Source: Lepidonotus clava (lineage: Eukaryota > Annelida > Polychaeta > Phyllodocida > Polynoidae). From it: 64,000 nt of DNA. The notes under the pieces were generated by a model. That model made no database searches and had not been told where the DNA came from. It was given only the letters and a program-made list of their open reading frames with translations. Shown here in pieces: positions 23,454 through 37,118 of this stretch (positions are counted from its first letter, which is position 1; each line of letters starts with the position of its first letter). The position numbers were made by a program, and so were the translations under genes. The DNA lies in NCBI GenBank assembly GCA_936440205.1, contig OW387133.1, forward strand, positions 1,640,001 to 1,704,000, read 5' to 3'.

Positions 23454-24442
23454 GTGTCCACTGCCGTTTGTTCCGACCAACCATTCTCTCGTAGCCTCTG
23501 TGGTACCCCGCATTCTGTCAGTGACTGTCAAAGGGTTGGACCATAATCCACTAAATGCTGTCATCCACGATTTGAAAGGACAGAGACATGGACAGCAGGC
23601 TCCATTCAGTGAAGGAATTAGGGAGGGTGTGAGGGGGGAGGGGGGTGGGGAGGGGTGGGGGTTGATGGGTGCAGGGACAATGCTATTTCTTTTCACACAC
23701 ACAACAAAAAACGTGTGAGGAGCATCTAATTGGTGATTTCCTCGATCACTTCTCGTTACCCCTTTCTCCAAGCTCCGTCCCCCCCCCCCCCTCATCAGTC
23801 ATTATAACTCGTCCCTGTCCTCTCTACCCATCTCACATGCAGTCACACCTCTCCACTACCCATACTCCAACCCCCCTCCTCTCTTTCACACGCTCCCCTA
23901 CCTCTGACACGGTGGTGCAAACGCTCGCAAATTTGCAAATAGGTTTTCACAGAATTTGCGAAACTTTCCTTCAGATTTGTATAGACAAAATAGAAAATGT
24001 TAGACAAATATCTGCGAATTTGTGACCTAAAATTAAGAATGTTATTTTTGGAACATAAATTCATGGTCTGCACCCCCACTCTCCCTTCCTAATTCTCCAT
24101 CTAGCCCAACCTCTCCTCTCCACATTTAGCCGACTCCCTCGGATGTAGCAGAACAACACGATGTAGGCCGTATCGATTTTCTATTTGCTGTCCCCGCCCT
24201 TACCTACGACCACACCCCCCCCCCCCCCGCCCCCCATCGACCCCTGCCCCTCTCCTGATGCCACATCGACATGGACTGTACACACAGAACGCTACGTACA
24301 CTATACCTATACTGCCCGCTGATATGTGTGCACAGTGACGGAATAAAATGTGTATAATATTCACTCTGAGGTCAGTATTGTATTCAGTATTAATTAAGTA
24401 TTTTATATCTATGTATCTCCACACAGCTGACTAACAGATTGG
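23454..24442. other. Intron, no gene seen
   Basis: Holds 13 C at 23779-23791 and 14 C at 24215-24228 within pyrimidine-rich DNA. Several proline/histidine-like open frames here come from low complexity. Confidence 0.4.
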
Positions 24443-24700
24443 TTAGTGACTGGCTAGATCTTCCATACCATGGGAGGGTAGTATTTGTGCAATACTCAGT
24501 GGAGGGGGTTAGTATTGCACTTTATATTAACTGCACACAGAGGTCAATAAATAAGTAAGGTTATGTACCTCCAACCACCCTACCCAATGGTATGTATGGT
24601 TAATGATTCGTTAGACGATCCATACTATGGGAGGGCAGTATTTGTACAATACTCAGTCCCAGGTCAGTATTGCAGTAATATCAACCGCTCACATGGGGCA
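24443..24700. repeat. Imperfect direct repeat, 157-bp offset
   Basis: CCATACCATGGGAGGGTAGT at 24463 and CCATACTATGGGAGGGCAGT at 24620, both followed by ATTTGTRCAATACTCAG and later TCAGTATTGCA. A third worn piece is near 24846. Confidence 0.7.
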
Positions 24701-26709
24701 GTACTCAGACTGTACCCATTAGAATGTGTGATTATACGTGACTGAATGAGAAATCTCATAGTTACAGCCAAAGCAATATGAGGGGGGGGGGGGGTTATTG
24801 GTATGATATATACTTACCGTAAATATTTATACCAATACTAACCTGCCATCATTTGGAAGGGGGCAGTATTTACTCACATGTTACCACCCGCCTTCACCAC
24901 AAGTATAGGCATGATAAGTATTGAACTGCATATGGAATATTACTCAGAAAGCTACTAGCAAGAAGCATTGGTGTGTTCGTTGTTGGTGAAAATCTGTCTA
25001 AAACTTTGTGCATTATTATTTTACTCGGTATTCACCTGGTTAATCTGTTATACCTCTTTTTATGGCGGGATCTTCCCCTTTAGATTTACTTAATAATGAT
25101 ACGCCAAAAGCACAAGGTAATCGGAAGGTAATTGTGCCACAGTACACAGTATAACGATAGATAATCATGATCCATTTTGACATACATGTAATTTTATATT
25201 AAATTACTTTTCTGTCTCGTAGTAATAGACATAGGGCAGATGAATCTTTTGTATATGATCCAGAGGTTGAAATTCAAACCTTATGATTATCTTTTAAAAA
25301 CTATAGTTGGTTTTTAAGGTTCAACAAAAAATTAAATCATTAACAGCTCCTCGACAGTCATACGAACCTCTACACATTGCGGACCATTATTGGTTGTAGG
25401 TGCATGACTTACAACCATCTATAAAAGAACCTTTATTGGGACCAGGTGGTTATATCTTTGGGTTGGAGTTCCATAAAGTTTGCTGGATTCAAACCATGCA
25501 CCTTTAGCCCAATAGACCATCACTTTACTTATTGTACAGTTCTATCTCACGTTATACAGATTATCGACCGAGTGACAGCCAACCTGCACCATATCGTATG
25601 ATGCCAATTATAGAATTTTCACCTTTTTAAAATGTATTTTTTTTAACAATTATTACCCCACTCATGACTCACAGTCAAGTGTCAGATCTGATCGCGTTTC
25701 ACGGTAACCAACCACCTAAACCAAACAGGGTGTTTTTTGTAGCTAATATAATCTCCAACAACCCCCCCTCCCCTCCCCTCCCCCCTCCCCCCTAAAACTC
25801 AGGTGAGACGCAGGTAGCAGGGCCAGGTATCGGTTACCATGGTTACCAAACACCAGACCTCTCCACGGTAGACGTGGACGCACAGACCGTCCTTATAAGG
25901 ACACGGAAGAAACGGCCTTCACATATGACAAAAACATATGTATATATTTTTATATTTCTTATCTTTTTAGAATTTTTTCTGTTATCGTCCAGGAAATGAG
26001 CACTGTTTCTGTTTGGACAGAGCCAGGTATGATTCCGGGAAATCCCAGGAAACTTCCCGGCACTCAATACGTGTACAGGTGTGTTAGCCTGTTCCCGCGG
26101 GTCCCTACCTGACTGAGTCACCATCCGCTGGTTAGCAGCAGGAAAAAAACGGTTAAAATTTAAACACCTTGACAATTAGTAACAAGTGCACGTGCACTGT
26201 CAGAAAGGATTTAATTTGAAAATGTCACAATCCAAAAAAGGTCCTGCATTATTAAAATATCAAAACATTCTCAGTAAAAGAACCACGTTTTCGCCATACC
26301 TCATGGTATAGAATGACTTGACAGTTATGCATTTTTTCCTCAAAAATAAACAACAACAAACTTTTTGTGTGCGATTGTTCTCAGGTGAAGCAATCACTTC
26401 AGATTGACCCTGATTTGGTGGAGATTATTGATTTGTTCCACATTGGAGTTATACGGCTGGCTGGCTGAATAGGGGAGTCGTCTCAATAAGTGACCGAGTT
26501 ATGATTCAGTCTGTCCGTACAACAAGGGAAGTGGAGGGGAGAAGAGAACGTGCATTTTGATGGAGGATAAGGAGGAGATCAGGAGGAGGTCAGAAGATGA
26601 GCTGCTCATAAGTGGACACCCACGTTTATTTGTCCTTTAACAACCAAGACGACAATAAAAATACGTTTTGATCTGTTCATGTTCCCTCTCACTGGCGGAT
26701 AGTACTTAA
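24701..26709. other. Intron, no gene seen
   Basis: Contains 13 G at 24782-24794, a possibly tRNA-like relic near 25440-25510 (GGATTCAAACC), and the RFX-type word GTTACCATGGTTAC at 25833-25846. Confidence 0.4.
25833..25846. promoter_or_regulatory. RFX X-box-like palindrome
   Basis: GTTACCATGGTTAC, one base off the perfect palindrome seen at 14816. Sequence match only. Confidence 0.35.
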
Positions 26710-27321
26710 AGGAGACACGAAAAGGCAATTTTAGACACTATGATATGATGTAAATATGTAAAATTAGTTATATGTGCGAGGAACGTTATGTTTTTGAAGT
26801 GTATGTTCTAAAAATAAGCTGAATGAGACTGTGACAGTAGACCAGGCTGTTCGCACCTCCCTGTGCGCCTGCCTGTGAGAACAATAGGCTGTGACGTAAG
26901 GGGAGGCATTAGGCCATACTGGCGCGGGACTAAGGGTCATCTTTTAAAATTCAGGAGCCTAAAACTACCATGTACAAAAATCAGGTAAAATTATATCCAT
27001 ATAAAGCTCATATATGCCTATGAATTCCGAAAGTAACATATACTTTTGACTTACAGTTTATGAGTTACATGCATTATAAGTTTACTCATTAGATATATTG
27101 GAATACTGGTGCCTTACGTGACGTCACAAGCTCTGTTAAGGATTGCCTCTTCCAGATGCGCACTATAAGTGCAAGAGTGGCTTCACAATTACAAAATGAT
27201 ACTTTAAAAGTATTGTTTGACCACACAGGACCATTTGCACCATTTGTTACACTAAAATAGGTATCAATAAACTATTATAGTGAGCTGTCTGAATATTCAA
27301 ACATTTCTTTTCGGGTGAACT
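26710..27321. mobile_element. TTAA-flanked MITE carrying CRE words, copy 1
   Basis: Flanked by TTAA at 26706-26709 and 27322-27325. Ends AGGAGACACGAAAAG and, inverted, AGTTCACCCGAAAAG (10 of 15 match). Inside are TGACGTAA at 26892 and TGACGTCA at 27119. TTAA targets are used by piggyBac and Kolobok elements; no transposase is present. Confidence 0.6.
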
Positions 27322-27325
27322 TTAA

Positions 27326-28965
27326 GGGGGTCAAGATTTCTGTGTTACCCACTAAAGGTATTGCATGCTATTACCCTATAATGCCATGATTTCCTCTCAA
27401 AACAGCAGTTGCGGATTTGTCAGGAAAGCAGTATTAAAAAAATATTTGAAAGCAAGCCTCAGAAATAAATGTTAGATTAATAATAGACTGTCTGTAAAAT
27501 AAATTCCTAAGAGAAAGCAATTCCGTATGTTCCACGCATCATAATCTGAGTTGTTTAGCATTCATGATCAGGCTAATCATAAGCGCCACCCTCATCACAA
27601 CAACCAATAACGTATTAATGAACAATCCCCCTAAAACCCCCCATTTCTTACCCCCTCTCACGGTTACCATGGTGACGACAGAACGCCCCGTGGACCTCGG
27701 AGGGTAACCCCCGTAGTCGTGGAATGCGCGCGCAATCACAATGTGTTACCCGGATGATAGGCTTTTCGCATGCTGCGCGTTTTTTACCCTGAACCCCTGG
27801 CCGGGGGGGGGGGGGGGGAGGGGCTAAAGACTAATAACCCCATTATTACGTCGTCAATGGGGGAACCGCCCTAATATGGGGGGGGGGGGGTGAAAAAAAG
27901 ATTATTGCACTCAGATTTATAACGGTTTATTCAGGTGCACCGGGTTCCCCCTTGTCCCATCTTCTACAACCTTGCTTTGGATTAGTTGCAATAATTTACA
28001 CTCACAAAATGGCATAACTTACAATTCAAATTACTGTTTCCAACAGAGAGATCTAAGTTTTCCGATTTTGGTTAGATTTCAGAATTTTTTCTCTCCAGTA
28101 CTAAAAAAATTCATTTTCAAAATTTGATATTTAGAACAGATTTCACTACATGAAATTTTTATGATAAATTCAGATATTCAAAGTGCCATTTTCAATTTTT
28201 CACTGTCCCCAACTTACATCCCTGCCAATAGTCCACTCAAGGCCTGAGAGGATATTTTTGAGGTCTATCTTCCAAGTTGATCTTCCAGGTAGAAATTGGC
28301 TTTCTGTGCACTTCCCTCCTCACATGAAGATATCTTACAGAGAACACGAAGGAGGTCGTGAGGCTCTGGGTACCTCCAATAGTGAACTGAATGTTCTCAA
28401 CTATCAATTTGGGACGTGTTCGACTCGGTAGGAGGCCAGATGGGAGGTTAAGGAGGGGGGGGGGGGGGTGGAGGAGGAGGGGGGCGTGGTCACCTGAAAA
28501 CGCCCCCCCCCCCCCGTTCCTACACACTCGCGTCCAAAACCCTTGAATCCAGAACGAGGCTCCTCAGTGACCTTGTGACTTCATTGACCTGTCCTTGACC
28601 TTGACCTGTCCTTGACCTCATTACCACGCCCCGTGACTTAGGACACGTTTTCAGCATTATGGCCGCCATCAGGAAACCACAACAATATGTCTACGATCAA
28701 AACAGTTCAATCAAACAGAAAATAAGGAGAGGTTAATCAAAATGTGAAGATTGATTTGAGATTTATCCCGTATATGCTGAGGTTTTTCTTTTATGACCTG
28801 CATGTTTCAATTTGAATCACCAGAAATTATTGTCGGTAGTCCATAATAGAATGGTATCGAAGTTGTGTAATATATACTTACAGCAACACAATATCATAAA
28901 TAACAAGCATTTTCCAAAAGTAAACAAGATGTACTTTTAAATAGCTAACTTATTGTAAAAGACCA
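27326..28965. other. Intron, no gene seen
   Basis: Four G/C runs: 16 G at 27803, 13 G at 27878, 14 G at 28455, 13 C at 28503. RFX-like GTTACCATGGTGAC at 27663-27676. A TTGACCT word repeats near 28580-28620. Confidence 0.4.
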
Positions 28966-29254
28966 CGATAGGGGGGACCCAGAACTGACCAAGTGGTTCT
29001 TAGGTTCAATATCCGGTTGGTGCTGGGTTCACTAAGGGATGAGGTGCACAAAAATGATTTCCAGGTTTTGATCCCTTGCTGTTTGCCCGCCCTGTCACCC
29101 TCATCTCATAGATAGGACCACCAAAGACTGACCAAGTCAAAATGCCTGTCTGAAAAGTCAGAATGCGTCCCAACTTATGTTCTCCGTGAAAATGACCCTG
29201 GCTGTCTGTACAGCGTAAAACACCCAACACTCACTCACTCTCTCTCTCACTCAC
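28966..29254 (+). mobile_element. SINE-like family C, copy 1
   Basis: Begins GATAGGGGGGACCCAGAACT, has a box B-like GGTTCAATATCC, TTCACTAAGGGATGAGGT, the core CATCTCATAGATAGGACCAC, then GAAAATGACCCTGGCTGTC and the tail GCGTAAAACACCCAACACTC with CACTCACTC. Matches copy 2 at 35853. Relative to it there is an extra stretch in the middle (near 29127-29160). Confidence 0.75.
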
Positions 29255-29351
29255 AGAATGCACCTAGCCCCACCCCTACCCCCACCTGTTACCCTGGGAT
29301 ACACAGCTGATACAGGGATCACCGAAACACGGGATCCACGAGATCAGGGGA

Positions 29352-29380
29352 TGACGTCACCGTGACGTCATGTGACGTCA
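29352..29380. promoter_or_regulatory. Three phased CRE palindromes and an ETS-type word
   Basis: TGACGTCA at 29352-29359, 29363-29370 and 29373-29380, i.e. starts 11 and 10 bp apart, about one helical turn. Directly after come ACTTCCTG (ETS-type) and GGGCGGGCG (GC box). No other gene is seen nearby, so this would be an intronic element. Confidence 0.5.
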
Positions 29381-32300
29381 CTTCCTGTAACGGGCGGGCG
29401 TCTCTAACTAATAGCCCACAGTCGATCCCTGGTCCCGGGAGGGGGGTGGGGAGGGGGTAGAATTTACCATTGGACACTATATAGGCCTAACTAAATCTTT
29501 CTTTAGAAGCAGTTGAATGAAAAGGGTTGAGTCCCCCTTCTTAAACCTCCTGAAATAGTTTAAAATTGATTGAGGTTGTACGTAACAGAACAGAAATGAT
29601 ATCTGTCCTCTCAGACTCTACAGGAGGTATAGAGATAGATGATTAATATGAATCTTATATAAGACAGGACTGGTTGAACAGGATTCCCATAGGAGTAATC
29701 TTAACCAAAAAAATAAATGAATAGATAAATAAAATAAAAAGAATACCTGGAAAATTGAAGATAATAGTGGAAAAAGAATTGTCGAATGTCTCTGAGAACC
29801 CTAGTCTCAACCCTAGAGGAATATACAAGGGGAATTTTGTATGTACATTGATCATGATCACGACCCACCCCTCCCCTACACATTATAGCCCGACCCTAAT
29901 CCCCCTATAGCCCAGGATCACGGTTACCCAGTCCCTCCCTGCCCTGGAGGCGGTTAATCCACACATAATCTATACATAATCCGGACATAATCCATACACG
30001 GATCAGGACTACATCGCGTCTGAGCAAATCGACCGTCTTTATAGCGACTCCAGTGATCCAGGGATGGGCCAAACAGATGTTATTGTACTAGCCTACTAGT
30101 GGACCTATCAACCGGAGCACTGCTAGTCTATGAGCGATTCGTTCAATTTAGCAGATCCATGGTGCGGTGAGTCAAAGGTCCCCAGTTCAATTCCACGTTT
30201 TGTACTTTTTAAACTTTTGAACCAGAATCTTTCTTGGGCTAGGATACTACCTCAAAGTTCACGATATTTTCTTCATTACATAGAAATGACGGTCAATATG
30301 ATAGTCTGCGATCTAGGCTGTAAAATCCATAAGCTGGTAAAAATCATATTGAAATATAAAGGAAAGATAAGCTATGAAACAGATTCCCAACCGGCTACCA
30401 ATTTATGTTATAAAAAGAGCCAGCGATCAATTTGTCCTCGGGAGAAACCTGCAAAAGGAAGTGAATATATAGCCATAGTAACTGAAATAAGAGCAGTTAC
30501 TGAGGCCTGGACAATCCCTGGATCCCGGGGTCACTGAGTGCAGTGCGTGTCCAGCCCCGATCGCCGGGATCGACTGACCAGCCATTGACCAGCCGGACAT
30601 TACAGGACCTTTTACTGCTCCGGGGTCGGTCGGGGCTTACACAGGCATTACCCAGGGAGGTAGAGGCGGCTAGTCATTCCAATCTGAGGGATAAAAGACA
30701 GCGTTAGGCAGTACATCTATGCATACATTTTTGTCATGCAAATTTTGTACATAGTTAATCAACACGAATAATGCTCCTTTTGTAAGCAACATCAACTCAA
30801 ACAGTATTCCGTATACTTTATACTTTATACCACAACACGGTAATAATGATTCCACTTGTCTAGTCGATCGACAGCTTCCATGATTTAACTAAACATTAAC
30901 ATCAGACACGTGGCGCCCTGCAGTTCTATCCTGATCTATCAAGGCTAGATCATTCTGTGCAGCCTAATCTACTAACATCCCCTGTCTAAATGTTGTGGTA
31001 TTAAGCCCCGACCTACAGGATTAACTCTATAGCGTGTTTATTATTCATGACTGGTGGGGTATTCCCCGGCCTGACATGCCCCCGTCCCCGCCCACTCTGC
31101 CACTTCGACAATCTCAACCTGAGAATCATCTCTACATTGTGGCTGCCACTGTGTCTTCCACTGCAGCCCAAACCATACCAGCCCAAACCACAAGACTACT
31201 TTTCTGTCGCAGGCTGTAGTAAAAGGAGATAAAGAAAATCTTGTAATACAGCTAGGTATTTAGATTGCGCCCTACCTAGCAGAGACAGTTCTCAATTACT
31301 CTTTTCTGATTTGGAGGGTGATATTGTTGCAGAGTGCATCCTTGCCATGCCACCCCCCCCCCCTCCCCCCTCCCGAAAAAAACAATAAAAAAAATAAAAC
31401 CTGCCTTTGTCTCTCAACAACCCACTAAGGCCTGCCGACACTCCTCTCCCCTTCCCTCCTTCTCATTTACATTTCTCTCCTGTTTTCTCTTTACCCCGCC
31501 CCCCCCCCCCCCACACACACACCCTCCCCCTCCCCCAGTGATGGTATTTGGGCGTGACGTCTGCGGCCCAGCTCTAATTAGACTCATTAGCTTCGCGGAT
31601 CTTTGGGGTTCATTATTATTGTGGTGTGTGGCCTTGCGCATGCCTTCCCATTGATTATAACTCGGGTTCGTTCAGGGTTCTGATTGGTCGGGAGTCCCTG
31701 TATGTACATAAGGGTATAGTATTTCATGCTATAATCAGCGCCATAACCGCATTATTGAAGGGTAGTGGGAATGGGTGCATTGAATCTACAATCAGTGGGA
31801 TTTGTTCAAACATTGCCATTGAATTTAAGTTATTTTCCGACTTGACAGAAGCAATTCAATAACCTTAAAGTAGGGGTAGGATGCCTATGCATTTCCTAAA
31901 AAGTTTATGTCGTTCACATCATTCTTTGATAATAGACAGATATATACGCTAGCTAATGGTGTATAATTAAGTCTATGATAATTCTCGGGTCTACAAAACA
32001 GTTTAATGAATGACCCCTCCCCTGTCTTATAGGTCCTACCCATCTAAACCCATTCAAGTTTCCCTCCCCTTCCCTGTCCTCCTTTCCAACTAATAAATTT
32101 ACTCCTCCCCCAGACACACCGGACAGTAAATATTATAACTTATGGTATCTTAATGTATAATATTTCCCAAGACTACAAAATACATCAATGAAAAACCCCA
32201 TTGGACCCCTCCCCCGCCCCCTACCAACCCTTTTCCTTTCCTCATGGCCATTTAAATAATTCCCCCTCATCCCCCTCCCCAACCCCCTCATACTACCCCC

Positions 32301-34665
32301 CCCCCCCCCCCCCCCCCAGCAGACGGTGTGACAGTGTGATTGGTCCAATGAAGACTGATGGTCAGGGGGATTTGACCTCTGGTCAGTAGAAGTGACCTCT
32401 GGGGAGGGACAGAACTAATACTGCCCTCCCCCGGGGGTCGGATTACCATAAAAGTACGCCCCTAGGGACATAACTTCACATGTATTGCTCCCGGAAAGGG
32501 AAGAATAGAATGGTACAAATTTGCTTAACATTTCTGACATTATCATTAATTTTGGAGCCTCGCCATTTTGTCAGAAATGGCACTGATTTGCGAGAAAAAG
32601 ATGTATCAAAATGTTGGCCCCTAACCCACCTCCTATATGTTTGACCACTTTTCACCATTATATTCAAACAAATTATGTTTAACAGTCCTGTAAAATTAAG
32701 AACATTTACAAAACCTCATTTCAGCTATTTAAAAAGCCACAGTCAGCCCATATCGATTCGTCTAAGGAAAAACAAGTAATTTAACGATTCCTGAATAGGC
32801 TTAGATGAGAATGTTTGCCATATATGAAATAAAGTACAAGACTGAGCATAGACGTACAGTGATGTGCCAATCAACCAAACGAACCCATCACAGATCTAGT
32901 CACATAGCTGTAGAACACTCCACCCATCTGAGGCCCCTCGACAAGTCACCATTTCATTAGTCTCCCTACACGTGACCTACTTAGTGTGAATAGTACCAAT
33001 CAGTGCCACGGGGGGCGCTGCGCTGGAACAGGGCTATGTCTACGTGGGGAGCACCCCGATGGGGGCAGAGTGGGTGGGGAGGGGCGCATGGAGCACTTTC
33101 CCCCGGGACTTTCCCTCTTCAGAGGGTCATTTTCTTCATGTTAACAGTTTTCGTCATGTCGGAGGGTTATTCCTCATGTGAAGGGCTTTCGACATAGAAT
33201 GAGGTATATTCGGGATCGATGGAATATTGCACTGAGCGAAAAGCTTTGCCATCAGAAGAGAACAAACTCTTGATGGACATTCATGTTTTTTTTTCTAAAC
33301 AGGGATGTCCCTTTGGACTCGTCCAGTAAAAGGGTTGTCGGTTAGTATTTGCTGTTAAGAGTGGTTTCCCAAAGAAAGGATCACCACAATAATTATAGGG
33401 TGTTTTCCTCAAGAACTTATGCTACCCTCAAGGGTGTCTGGCACTATGGTTCCCCACTAGGATACTTTCCTTAATAGAATCTCACTGCTACTCCGTCAAA
33501 GAAGGTGTTTCTTGCAAATATAATGCACCTATTGCAGCACTTTCTCTCAATTACCCGGAGAAAATGCCTCTTTTTGTGCACCTTGCCTTTTACCTTTTGA
33601 CATCAAAATGACGGAATGCTTTATTTTACTCCACACACAGAAAATGCAAGAATTTAAACCACGTCCATATCCTATTGAGTATCTTTAGTAATGAGCCTAC
33701 GTGTGAATTTATCTTTAGCCCAAAAAGGGTTTCCACCTACAAGCCATTACCACCAAAAACCACACCCAGCACACCCCTATAAATCAGCTCGCCCGTTGGC
33801 CCGGGGCCTGTGAAACGCCCGCCGGGCAGCTGGGACTCTCAAACAGAACGGTCCAGAGTGGGTAGGGATGACCTTGACCTTAGTGGGTGAGCCCTCCTGG
33901 GTGTCGTCAAAAAACGTCAGTGCGCCTGCGCCGTGTGAGACCCTCAAAATGTAGGTCATGCTGAAATACCGCTCAGTGGATATTCTTGAAATATGAATCT
34001 CTACAAAATAAGCAAATCAAAATCTAAACTAAAACATTACAATTTAATGACTGAACCATGTCATGATTATTTTCTAATATACACAATATTTTTTCCCTTC
34101 TGATATTAAGAGTTATTAAGGCATTAATCTCAAGGAGATTAACTTCATACCAACCTATTTGACATTACACCCCCTGGCTATAAGGAATTAAGTGAACGCA
34201 GCACGAATAGCATGGTTTTTAATCCAGGCGTGGATAAAACCAGGAGGACAAAAGTCAGAGTCAGGAATGGGATTTAAGGTTAATCTTCTGGTGGTAATCC
34301 AGTATAGAGGGGATTAACAATGTGTGTTAGCCATTGTGAAAATCTCCACCGTTATTGTAACTGTTTTTATAACCGCTTAGTGGGTAGTTTCATGGCTTAT
34401 GCATCCTGAAACAACCAGAGAAAAATAGTCACAAGCTGTGAGACCTAGTCATAAAGTTTAACTAGTTGAATAGCTTGGAGAAAAAGATCGGTTCAAACTT
34501 AGGAGGTATACTTGAGATAGATTCAGTTCATAGCCAGGGAAAAACAGCTGATTTAGAAATAAAATTTATTGAAAAGGATGAAATGTATCTGCTGGGAAGT
34601 ACATACATGTGCTCACAAATGGTTGGTTTTCATGAGTACCTTCATACTGTGTTGGTGCATTGAAA
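29381..34665. other. Intron, no supported gene
   Basis: A 135-codon open frame at 30130-30537 (+) has no recognisable domain. Pyrimidine-rich low complexity with 14 C at 31499 and 22 C at 32296. A GGGGGGCGCTGCGC word is near 33009. No promoter or exon supported. Confidence 0.4.
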
Positions 34666-34815
34666 CGATTGAGTAGGGTATCGCACCTGGTGACAGGTTT
34701 CTTCTTAATCATATCACAGATACGATCACCTGTAAGGTTAAAAGCATTACCTTGTGCAGTCTGGAAAGAACCTTGTCTGGTTTGTCAGACGTTAAACTAC
34801 CCCGTCAAACAAACG
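34666..34815 (+). mobile_element. SINE-like family A, copy 2 (5' part missing)
   Basis: GAGTAGGGTATCGCACCTGG, core ATCATATCACAGATACGATC, ACCTTGTGCAGTCTGG and tail GACGTTAAACTACCCC-GTCAAACAAAC. Lacks the GGTCATCAAAGGCCGGG start of copies 1 and 4. Confidence 0.7.
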
Positions 34816-35852
34816 TAAACCGTATTGGCCCATTCCCTGTGTATTTCTCCCACTCCCACTCCCCCCTCTTCCAATGACCTCCCATAGGTCATAAGGGGTC
34901 ACAGAGGGTACAGACCCCTGATACACCCACCTGTCTCCTCTACCTGGCCCAAGACAGGTGGGATAGAGGTATTATTGTGTGAGTCGGGCTGTTATTTCAC
35001 GATCCCTTCGCCCGTCTCGGCTTACAGCGATTTCGCCCAAACGGGATCGGTGTGAAAACATCTCAAGGAGGAAAGGTCATTGGGGTCAACACTTCCCAGC
35101 ATGCAATGCTTCTCCCAGCAGTGGCCATGGCTGGCCTCTTGAAGGGAGGAGGCTATTTTGTGACAAAGTTTACAATAGAATGGTTAAAACCAATGTGTTT
35201 GCAATATGATCTTCAGTAATCCCAGAATGAGAATACAATTTACCATACCTTGCAAAATGCTTTAGGAAAAGGCTAAACGTGGAGCAGGATTATGATATAA
35301 AACATGTTTCTAGGATATCATAGGTAATAATGGTTAAGATCTAAGTAAAATATCAGATCTTCCGAACTTTGAAGACAAAAAGAGCAAAACAGCATCATAA
35401 GGTACGATTTGTTGGGAAACGGAGGAAATGCTATGTGGAAAATAAGTCTTCCGTTTGAACAGTTTCAGAAAGAAAGATAAATACATCACTTAATTCTATC
35501 TGTATCTAACTTAAGGGAGATTCAAACTCTGTCCACCTCCTTCGTAACCTGATAAGTTAACCACAGGACATTACACACCCCACTAACCTATTCCAAGATA
35601 ATCAGACTCATCTTTAGTTACATCTAAAGTTACCAAAACCTGAGAATGGACCCTTTTAAAACCGCTTATTACCACTAGACGCTTTTAAAAATACAACTCT
35701 TTACTGTAGCTAATAACGCCTAAAGAAGACAACTGGTTCATTCAGAAAGCGCCTACCCCCCTACTCTTCCCAGGTAAATCCCAGGTGTATTTTGCCCCAT
35801 GGGGGTCCGGGTAAGAATTGGTCCCCAGTAGCCCCTGCTGATTGTATAAGGT
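34816..35852. other. Intron, nothing recognised
   Basis: No exon or repeat family identified. Confidence 0.4.
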
Positions 35853-36100
35853 GATGATAGGGGGGACCCAACACTGACCAAGTGGTTCTTGGGTTCAATT
35901 CCTGGTTGGTGCTCGGTTCACTAAGGGATGAGGTACAGCAAAAATGATTTCCCGGTTTTGATTCCCTGCTGTTTGCCTGCCCTGTCACCCTCATCTCATA
36001 GATACAATCACCAAAGACAGAATTTGTCCCAACTTGTTTTCGCCGTGAAAATGACCCTGGCTGTCGGTATGGCGTAAAAACACCCAACACTCACTCACTC
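35853..36100 (+). mobile_element. SINE-like family C, copy 2
   Basis: Same order as copy 1: GATAGGGGGGACCCAACACT, box B-like GGGTTCAATTCC at 35891-35902, TTCACTAAGGGATGAGGT, core CATCTCATAGATACAATCAC, ACTTGTTTTCGCCGTGAAAA and tail GCGTAAAAACACCCAACACT with CACTCACTC. Confidence 0.75.
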
Positions 36101-36419
36101 CAGGTGTATTTCAGGTGTTTTCTCCACCAGGTGGGGGTGTCACGTGACCTGAGGGCCTGGAGGGGACCCCCTGGTGGTGAGAGGTTAAACCCGTCTCTGG
36201 GCATGCGCAGACAGGTCCGGGGATTGTGTATACAAACAGTGGGGGGTCTTGGAAAGGAAGTCATGCTAAGAAACATGTCGATTACTAGTTCAAATGCCCT
36301 CTTCAAGAAGCAAATCCTCATTCTGAAGTATGTCTAATTATTGAAAACATTACTTAGATTTTGTCCATCTGTGCAATGTGTAATATGTGCACACAAGAGA
36401 CTAAAGGGTATGCTCTCTA

Positions 36420-36546
36420 TCTTCTCATAGGTTCGTCCATTTCATAGATTCGATCGCGAAAGACAGAATTGTCAAACCTTGTTCTCGCAGTCATATGACT
36501 AAGATGTTGATACAGCAGTAAAACACCATTAACCAACCAACCAAAT
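36420..36546 (+). mobile_element. SINE-like family B, copy 1 (3' part)
   Basis: Core TTCATAGATTCGATCGCGAA, then GACAGAATTGTCAAACCTTG, and tail AGTAAAACACCATTAACCAA with CCAACC. Matches 53162-53297. Confidence 0.65.
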
Positions 36547-36989
36547 AACTAAAAGCGCATGATGTATATCTAAAACCGCCCTTTAAGCAACAGGTTCCAT
36601 GCTGTAAGATGCAGGTATAATCTGTAGGTGGAGTCCAGCTGTGAAAGGGCCATGATAGAGTCACCCCCTCCTACTCCCATACTGTAAGAGGGCTAATGCA
36701 ACAGTAAGGTGACCCTATAGGGGTACACATGATCCACTCAGAGCTACAAAGGGACAGGCTGAGGGCCTGCTGAGATAGGGCTGGAAGGCCCCAAACATGA
36801 CACAGAGAGAGGGGTGGGAGGCCCCAAACATGATACTCAGGGTGGTACGTTGGGGGAGAAGTTACCGTGAAATTGCAATCAATGTGTCAAGGTGGGCAAT
36901 TTATAATGTTGACTTTCCTGTTGTAGCAATACATCGTATCTCAGTGTGGCAGAACTATTAAGAGAGCATTGGGTCCCACTGCTACAAAT

Positions 36990-37118
36990 AGGCACCTCAT
37001 CTCATGTTCGGTCACTGCCCATTTGGCGTAAAACTAGCTGCAAAGGTTTTACCTTGTGCAGTCTGGTTAAAGAACCCTGAAGAGTTGGCCGGACGCTAAA
37101 CCTACCCAACAAATAAAC
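36990..37118 (+). mobile_element. SINE-like family A, copy 3 (3' part)
   Basis: GGTCACTGCCCATTTGGCGT, AAAACTAGCTGCAAAGG, ACCTTGTGCAGTCTGG and tail GACGCTAAACCTACCC with AACAAATAAAC. Closest to copy 1, which has the same GTCACTGCCC module where copies 2 and 4 have the GATACGATCACC module. Confidence 0.7.

Noticed and set aside
30130-30537. 135-codon open frame on the plus strand
   Set aside because: No family resemblance, no coding-like composition, no splice or promoter context.
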